Of a stretch of 64,000 bases of DNA, positions 57,558 to 64,000 are shown one piece after another. The stretch spans positions 744,001-808,000 of the forward strand of contig CADCXD010000004.1 of assembly GCA_902806575.1 (NCBI GenBank), read 5' to 3'. The stretch's first letter is position 1, and every line of letters begins with the position of its first letter. Position numbers and translations under genes: made by a program. The DNA comes from Jackrogersella multiformis (Eukaryota; Ascomycota; Sordariomycetes; Xylariales; Hypoxylaceae). Under the pieces are notes generated by a model. That model was not told the origin of the DNA. It was given only the letters and a program-made list of their open reading frames with translations, and ran no database searches.

Positions 57558-58990
57558 AGGATTCTTCCTATCCCCGCTTCTAACCAACCCCCTCCTGCCC
57601 CTCATCTCAACTCTGGAGCCGCCTTGACCGGCCGCCGGACGACGGTGTGATGTTTAAAAGTGTTGGTGGGACGCATTCCGTGTGGACCACAGTGATTGGT
57701 TCACATCGCGGAAGAATCACCCTGTGAGCCAGGGCGCTGTCACCTCGTACATGCAACGGCAGCCATACCTAGTACCCATTATTTCCGCAACTAGATGTCC
57801 ATCCCATAGGAGAGGATTCGGACTGAATGGGGTACGACAGGCAAGATGGATTACTCGGATGCTTTCCCGATGAAAGTGGAGGTGTCCATTTGAAGCCTTA
57901 AGATCGAATCACTATTACCGACATTAGTAAAAGCAAAGGGGGCCTCCTAGGGCCGGACAGAGCAGAGAGGATTTCTAAATCTTCTGGACGGTTCGGACCA
58001 ACGTGAATCCGATAAGTAAGGGGCTAATCCTTTAATACCGATATCGGATTTAAGCAAAAGGGAGTATCGTCATTGGCTTATTATTACATATATAAGCAAC
58101 CCAACAGATTGGTCAGGTAGGGATTCGAAAATCGATAAAACACATCGAGGTTAACCGATAGATAAAGGTTAATACAATATATTTATAGAACCATGACTAC
58201 CTAAACTATGAACTAAGCTTGTTGCATTATATCCATTTCACTGCAAGATAGCAGCTATGGGTCACATAAATGTCAAAATAGCATTAATAAGTCGCTAATA
58301 ACACTAACACTGTCTTAATACCTCCATGCTGCTACCGTTGCGTATTCCATGCCTTATGATACAAAATTTGTGTTTCTTTCCAGGTCTTTAATAAGTTCAA
58401 GTAAATACAATTCTGCCAGCCTTTTAACTTAACCCATATAGTAAAGAAAACCTAGAGGAGAACACGACTTTAGTAGATGAAAAGAATTCGACGCCAGGAA
58501 TACCTGCTAGAACGTCGGACTAAGTGCGAACAGTGCGTAAATAGTAACAATAACACATATTTGTACTGTGTATTTATCCCTTAAAACACCCATTTGGGTA
58601 ACTCATACATATTATGGCTGGTTTTAAGTACTGATTAAGTAATTAAGGGATAACTACCTAGGTAGCAGCACAATCTCGTACAGTATCGTTATGGCTGTCT
58701 GCATTTAGTCCGACGCTATTTGCTGCTTAGGTAGTTTACAGATTAATACGATGATATCATCTTGATATCCCAACTATGTTATTTAGATGAGCCGCACCAT
58801 CGGTAGGTACCTAGGTATAATATACAATCTTGTGCGCATTGAAGAATCAAGCCGCCTTAGTATAGCCCGCTAATATCACTGTAGCTACGTTGGCCTGACT
58901 AAGAAAGCTAGCCTGTCATGATTGGTCGATCGTTCCATGCATTTACCTAAGTAGGTACCTATGTAAGAATGACAATTCATCCCTGCTCTA

Positions 58991-59017
58991 CCATGCGATG
59001 CCATGCGATGCCATGCG
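58991..59017. repeat. 10-nt tandem repeat CCATGCGATG
   Basis: Two full units and a partial third. Confidence 0.85.
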
Positions 59018-60389
59018 GCTTAGTTGCAGATGTAAATAAGCCTCATCGAGACCATGGACATATAAATAAGCTTTAGTGATATTACAATGCATAAATTTGA
59101 CATAATGTGCCATGCTTTGATTTAGACATGTCGTGTACCCAGGCACTTAGATATTCTGTGGAGAATATAAATCTTAGACTCAAGCGAACCTTGGTGTGCT
59201 CGGTTGGTAGCTGAAGCACTTAGCCAGTAAGAAAATGTGCCTTGAGACTAAGTTGATATTATTCTATAGGGGTTGCGTATATGTTCCTACTCTTCCGAAC
59301 TTGAAGACCACTAAAATCTCTTAGTTGCCACATGGAGGATTCTCTCAAGGTAGTACATCAAGAATCAGCATTGCCACCTGGGCACTTTCGCTTTTAGTAT
59401 TTACCTAGGTTGGTGAATCTTACTTATGTCTCTCGAAAACTCTTGTTTACATGGTACTTTAACTTAACTACCTACTCATATGAATCATTGGATACCTATA
59501 TTAAGACACTCTCGATAATGATTGTGATTCCCATTCGCGGCCAAAAAGCTTAACGGCAAATAATAAGAGCTCGATGTTGAAGTTGTTAAGATCAAATCCT
59601 AGGTTAGTGCTCAGACCATAACTCGTGTTTTTAGATGCTCTAATTTAGTAATCTTAGCGCGTGAAAAGACTAGACTCTCGCTAAGTATAGTTAATAATAG
59701 TTAGACGGTTCAGCTAGAGTCAATCAGCTTCGAGGCTGTTTTATAAATTTCAAGTTGTTGCCGTGTTAGCTATTACCTAAGTACCTGACCTAAGTACCTA
59801 GTTTAACACCAGTATTATTACCTCCAGCCATCTTAACGTGGACTTAAGAACCTTTTTATGTTACCCCTTTTAAGCAATCGGGTGACCAATGCCAACGGTC
59901 CTTTGGCATGTTGATTATGTTTGGTCTAAAGAACACGCGACGCTTTACAGTAAGCATAATTGAAAATAAAAAATAATTGAAATTACCAAGGTAGTTACGT
60001 ATTAAGCGATCAATAACACTTCAAATCAAGCTTTGTCGGCCGGAACAAGAAATCTCGGTCCGTGTACACGTATTATAGAACTAGCCAAATTCTCCTAGCT
60101 CGGTATCTATCCCCTTCTAACACTATATCCCCGCGGCTCCAACCGAACCCAAACAGTCGGTAATAGCTGTTGCTCACCCTTAAAGCACATGGTCGTTATC
60201 AAACGGTAGCAATTCAGGTATATACACGATATCTATGGCCTAGGACCGTGCCCTCAGGCTCAGCTACTGTTACGATAGCTTCGGATAACAACCCTCGCGT
60301 ACATTTTGGAAGGTCTAGGTTGTGACAAGGGCAATAGGACTTGGACCTGTAGTTTAATTTTGAGTAATAACTCTCTATAGTCTTAAGGT

Positions 60390-63300
60390 TTTTACCTTTT
60401 CTTTTTTTTTACGAAAAAAGGCGTAATAACTTATATATATATAATTTGAATATTTCTTTAAGCGTCGTTAACGCTTTTTTAATTTTATTAATTTAGTTTT
60501 ATATTGTTAATTAAGTTTTTTAATTAATTTTATTTAATAATTTTATTTTATAAGTTTTAATATATTTTATATTTATTAATTTATATATATTAATTATATT
60601 TTGTTTTATAAAGCTTATTTATATAATATTAGCTTTTTTCTTTTTAATGTTTATTTTTAAATATATTATATAATTATAAAATCGTAAAGTTTATCGGCGT
60701 ATTATTTATAAAATAATTTAATTATTACCTTTATTTTTTTATTAAATATATATTTATAAGGTTCTTAAATTTAATACCTTTTAATTAGTTAACTTTTTTA
60801 TTTTATAAGATATTTTATTTTGCTTTAATTTTTAATAAAATCCATTACTTATTTTACTTAATAATTTTTAAATTTTATCGAGGTTATTATACGTAAGATT
60901 TAATTAAAGTTAGGAAAATTTTAATTATTAATGCGATAAAGTTTAATAAATAAGATATAAGATAAGTTATATATTTTTTATTTTTTAAAAAGAGTAAGTT
61001 TTATCGTAATAAAAAAAATTATTTATTAGATTTTAAAAAGGCTTAAAAGCTTTTTATTTAATTTCTTAACGAGGCGTTTAGTTTTAATATTTTTTACGTT
61101 TAATATTACGAATTAATTTATTTTAAAGATTAATATATTTTTTTATTATTTATCGGCTTATTTCTTTATTCGTTAACGGCTTTATTTTAAGTGTTTTTAT
61201 ATATTTATATTATTTAATATATATATAACTTCTTTTTAAAATTACGTAAAATATTTATAAAGGGATTATAAATTATTAAGTAATAATTATAATTAATATA
61301 AAAAAAGGTAAGTTATATTAATAAAGAAATAATATTATTATATGTAAATTTTATAATTATAAGTAAGTTTTTTTAATTAATTATTTCGTAATTAATAAAG
61401 GTTTTAAAATAAACCTTTAAAATTTAATTAAGGCGTTTTATTTACTTATCGGTTTATAAGTGAAATATAATATTTATACGAGATTTAATATTTATTAATT
61501 TAAAAAAATCCTTTTAAATATAAAACGTAAACCTAAAATTTTTATTAAAAATAATATTTAAAGATATATCGTATAATTTTTAATATTATTTAATAAAAAT
61601 TTTAATTAAATTATTAAATTTTTTTTCTTTTATTTTAAAAAATAAATTTATTATTACTTAAATAAAGTTATATTATTTAATAAAAAAAAGTTAATAATAA
61701 AATTTATTATTATTATTAATTAAGGTTTATAATGTAATTTTATTAATTAAAGATATTTATATAAAACGTAACGAAGGATCTTATTTTATTAATATTTTAA
61801 ATAACTTTATATATAATTTTAAATAATCTTTTTAATATTTAATTGTTAAAAGTTTTAAGTAATTAATTTTAAGGTTTTATCTATTTTTATATATTTAACG
61901 ATAAAAATATTATATTTAATAAAAATAACTTCCTTTTAAAATTTTATAAATATTTAAAAATTTTCCTTTTAATATAAAAAGTTATTTTATAAAGTAACGT
62001 TTTTAAAAGGATTTTTAACTTACGTAATATATTTTAAATTATTAATAACTACTTTTTTTAATCGTTTAATAAAATTATAAAGTTTTCTTAATATAATAAA
62101 GATAATTATTAAAAAGGTAAATAAAGTTCCTTAAAAGTATAAAAAATATTTATTTTATAAAATCAATTTTATAAATTAATTTTTAACTTCTTCTTTTTTA
62201 AGTCGATATTACGATAATTTTAAAAGAATATTAACCTTATTATTTTATTTATTTAATCGATAATTAATTATAAATTAATATAATAAAAGTTTTTATACTT
62301 ATCAAATTTAACGTTAATTTAAAATTTTAGTTATTATAAAGTAAGTTAAATTTTAATAATTTAAATAAACTTTAATTTAATATTTAATTCCTTTTAAATA
62401 TTAATATTATCTTTCAAAAAAATTTATTATAATTAATAATTTTTTATTATAAATTTTATAATTTATTTTTACCGATATAAACTTATAAAAATGATAGATT
62501 ATAAGTTTAAATTTTTTTTTTAAAAAAAGAATAACGTTAATAATATAATTTAAGGCATTAATTTTAATATAAATTTATTTTAAAAAGTCGAAATAAACCA
62601 TAATAAGGACTTAAATAAAATGGAATTTAAGTTTTTTAAAAGATTTATTTATTTCCTCGATTCATTTTTAATCCTTTTTATTTTTTTTATTTATATTAAT
62701 GATTAATTTTATTATTTTTAAAAACTAATAAATTATTAAAATTCCTTTAATAATTTAAACGTTTTTTAATTATTAATATAATTAATTTTATTTTATATTA
62801 TTAAAATATTATTAACTTTAATAATATAATTAAAGAAGTTTACTTTTTACACTTTTTAAAAGCATTTTTATAGGTTAATTATAAAGTAATATTTTATAAG
62901 CTTTTTTAAGATTTTCTTAATAATTTTATTATGTTTTTTTATAATATTTATATAAATAAATTTTTTTTTTAAATATATTAAAAAATCTAAATCGATAAGA
63001 TTTTAAAAAATATTATTTATTATAAATTAAAAGGTTATAAGAATATTAATTAATTTAAAAGGCATAATTAAATATTTAAAAAAACCATACTTATATTAAA
63101 AAGTTAATTTTTATTTATTATTTTTTTAACTTTAATAAGGTAAAATCTTAACTTAAAATTAATTTTAATAAATCATTTTATAATTTTAAAGTAAGTTTAT
63201 AATTTAAATATTAAAGGTATAAGGTATTAAATAAGAATGGTAATATTATTTAAACCTTTATAATTTATTACGGGTTAAAAAGGATTTTAAAAACTTAATT

Positions 63301-64000
63301 TATTTATAAATATTATAAATATTATATAAAATAAAATTAATTTTTAAATATATCCGTTATTAAACATTTCGTTTAATTATAATTTTAACGTATCGAGTTC
63401 CCTTTCGTTTATAACGTAAAAAGGTTCTTAAAAAAGCGTTTTTTTTAAAAAAATTTAATAACGTAATCTTATAATTAATAATTTAAAAAGCGTTATCCTA
63501 TTTTCTTTATTATAATATATATAAATTCACGGAATTTTTTAAGAACGTTTTTTAATGTTTTATTTACCTTAATATTTTTTAAATTATGTAAAATTAAATT
63601 AATATAATATTTCCGATAATAAGAAAAATTAAGCTTAATTTTTTTAAGATTTAAGAAAAAGTTTACAGATTTATAAATTTCTATTTATTATTTAAAGCGT
63701 TTAATTTAAAATTAATTTTAAAAAAATAAAAGGATTAATATAATAACGTTTTATAAAAAGGATTTAAATTAAGTTAAAAGTTAATATAAATCGTATATAT
63801 TATCTTTTAATAATCAATAATTTTTTTTTTTTACTTTAACAAAATATTATTAGGATTAAATTTCTTAAATTTAATATTCTTTTTTATTATATATTAATAT
63901 TATATTAATAATAAGTTTATATTTTAAAATTAATTTTAAATAAAGTTTTTTTATAACTTTTATTTTATTTAACCTTTTAATTATCATAACTTAATATATT
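60390..64000. repeat. RIP-like AT-rich relic repeat, continues past the window
   Basis: An abrupt change to extreme A+T at about 60390. CpA and TpG are rare, while CpG, TpA and homopolymers persist on both strands, which is the signature of RIP on a duplicated sequence. Stops are dense in all frames, so no transposon protein can be recognised. The right end is outside the window. Confidence 0.8.

Larger units (their letters stand above)
57067..60390. other. Intergenic, no gene supported
   Basis: 3.3 kb. It contains an (AT)n tract (about 57168-57188), GGGAGCT repeats (about 57531-57557), a CCATGCGATG repeat (58991-59017), and palindrome copies near 58657-58664, 58808-58815, 59403-59410 and 59774-59800. 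Short ORFs lack conserved motifs. Confidence 0.6.

Noticed and set aside
60390..64000. Search for a retrotransposon or transposase in the AT-rich block
   Set aside because: Stops in all frames and no terminal repeat visible inside the window, so the element class cannot be named.

Overview
The window is nuclear DNA of a filamentous ascomycete (Pezizomycotina), most likely a Sordariomycete. The evidence is: short spliceosomal introns (mostly 47-96 nt, GTRAGT...YAG), ATP-citrate lyase split into two divergently transcribed subunit genes, a fungal inner-kinetochore gene pair, a GH79 enzyme, and very AT-rich blocks depleted in CpA/TpG as expected after repeat-induced point mutation (RIP). The assignment below class level is inference.

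Layout: 0-9 kb holds the 3'-truncated end of a LaeA/TAM-type methyltransferase gene, a multi-spanning membrane protein of unknown function, and a long disordered protein gene with an in-frame TAG. 9-18 kb is sparse: an intron-containing tRNA-Lys(CTT) and the cobalamin-independent methionine synthase gene. 18-22 kb carries a secreted Ser/Thr-rich wall-type protein and an unknown disordered protein. 22-30 kb is the densest part: a CENP-Q/Fta7-like gene with many AT-hooks, an ER thioredoxin-like membrane protein, a Cnl2/Nkp2-family kinetochore gene, and EAF3 (chromodomain plus MRG domain). The 1,338-nt EAF3 intron contains a separate 198-codon ORF on the same strand. 30-36 kb is gene-poor. 36-46 kb has mitochondrial ribosomal protein uL30m, an 868-bp AT-rich element with matching terminal inverted repeats, and ATP-citrate lyase subunits 1 (minus) and 2 (plus). 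46-57 kb has a GH79 glycosidase, an Xi/Omega-type glutathione S-transferase, an APC-superfamily permease and a 12-TM MFS exporter. 57-60.4 kb is empty, and from about 60.4 kb to the end the sequence is AT-rich, RIP-like relic DNA.

Functional themes: acl1/acl2 jointly make cytosolic acetyl-CoA. Fta7 and Cnl2 belong to the same inner-kinetochore assembly (Okp1/Nkp2 in budding yeast). EAF3 reads H3K36 methylation in NuA4/Rpd3S. A recurring palindrome (core ACCTAGGT, often TACCTAGGTA or GGTACCTAGGTACC) litters the non-coding DNA and was seen in none of the exons read. The most notable observations are the ORF nested in the EAF3 intron, the new TIR element, the kinetochore gene pair, the in-frame TAG in the 5-8.5 kb gene, and the dispersed palindrome.
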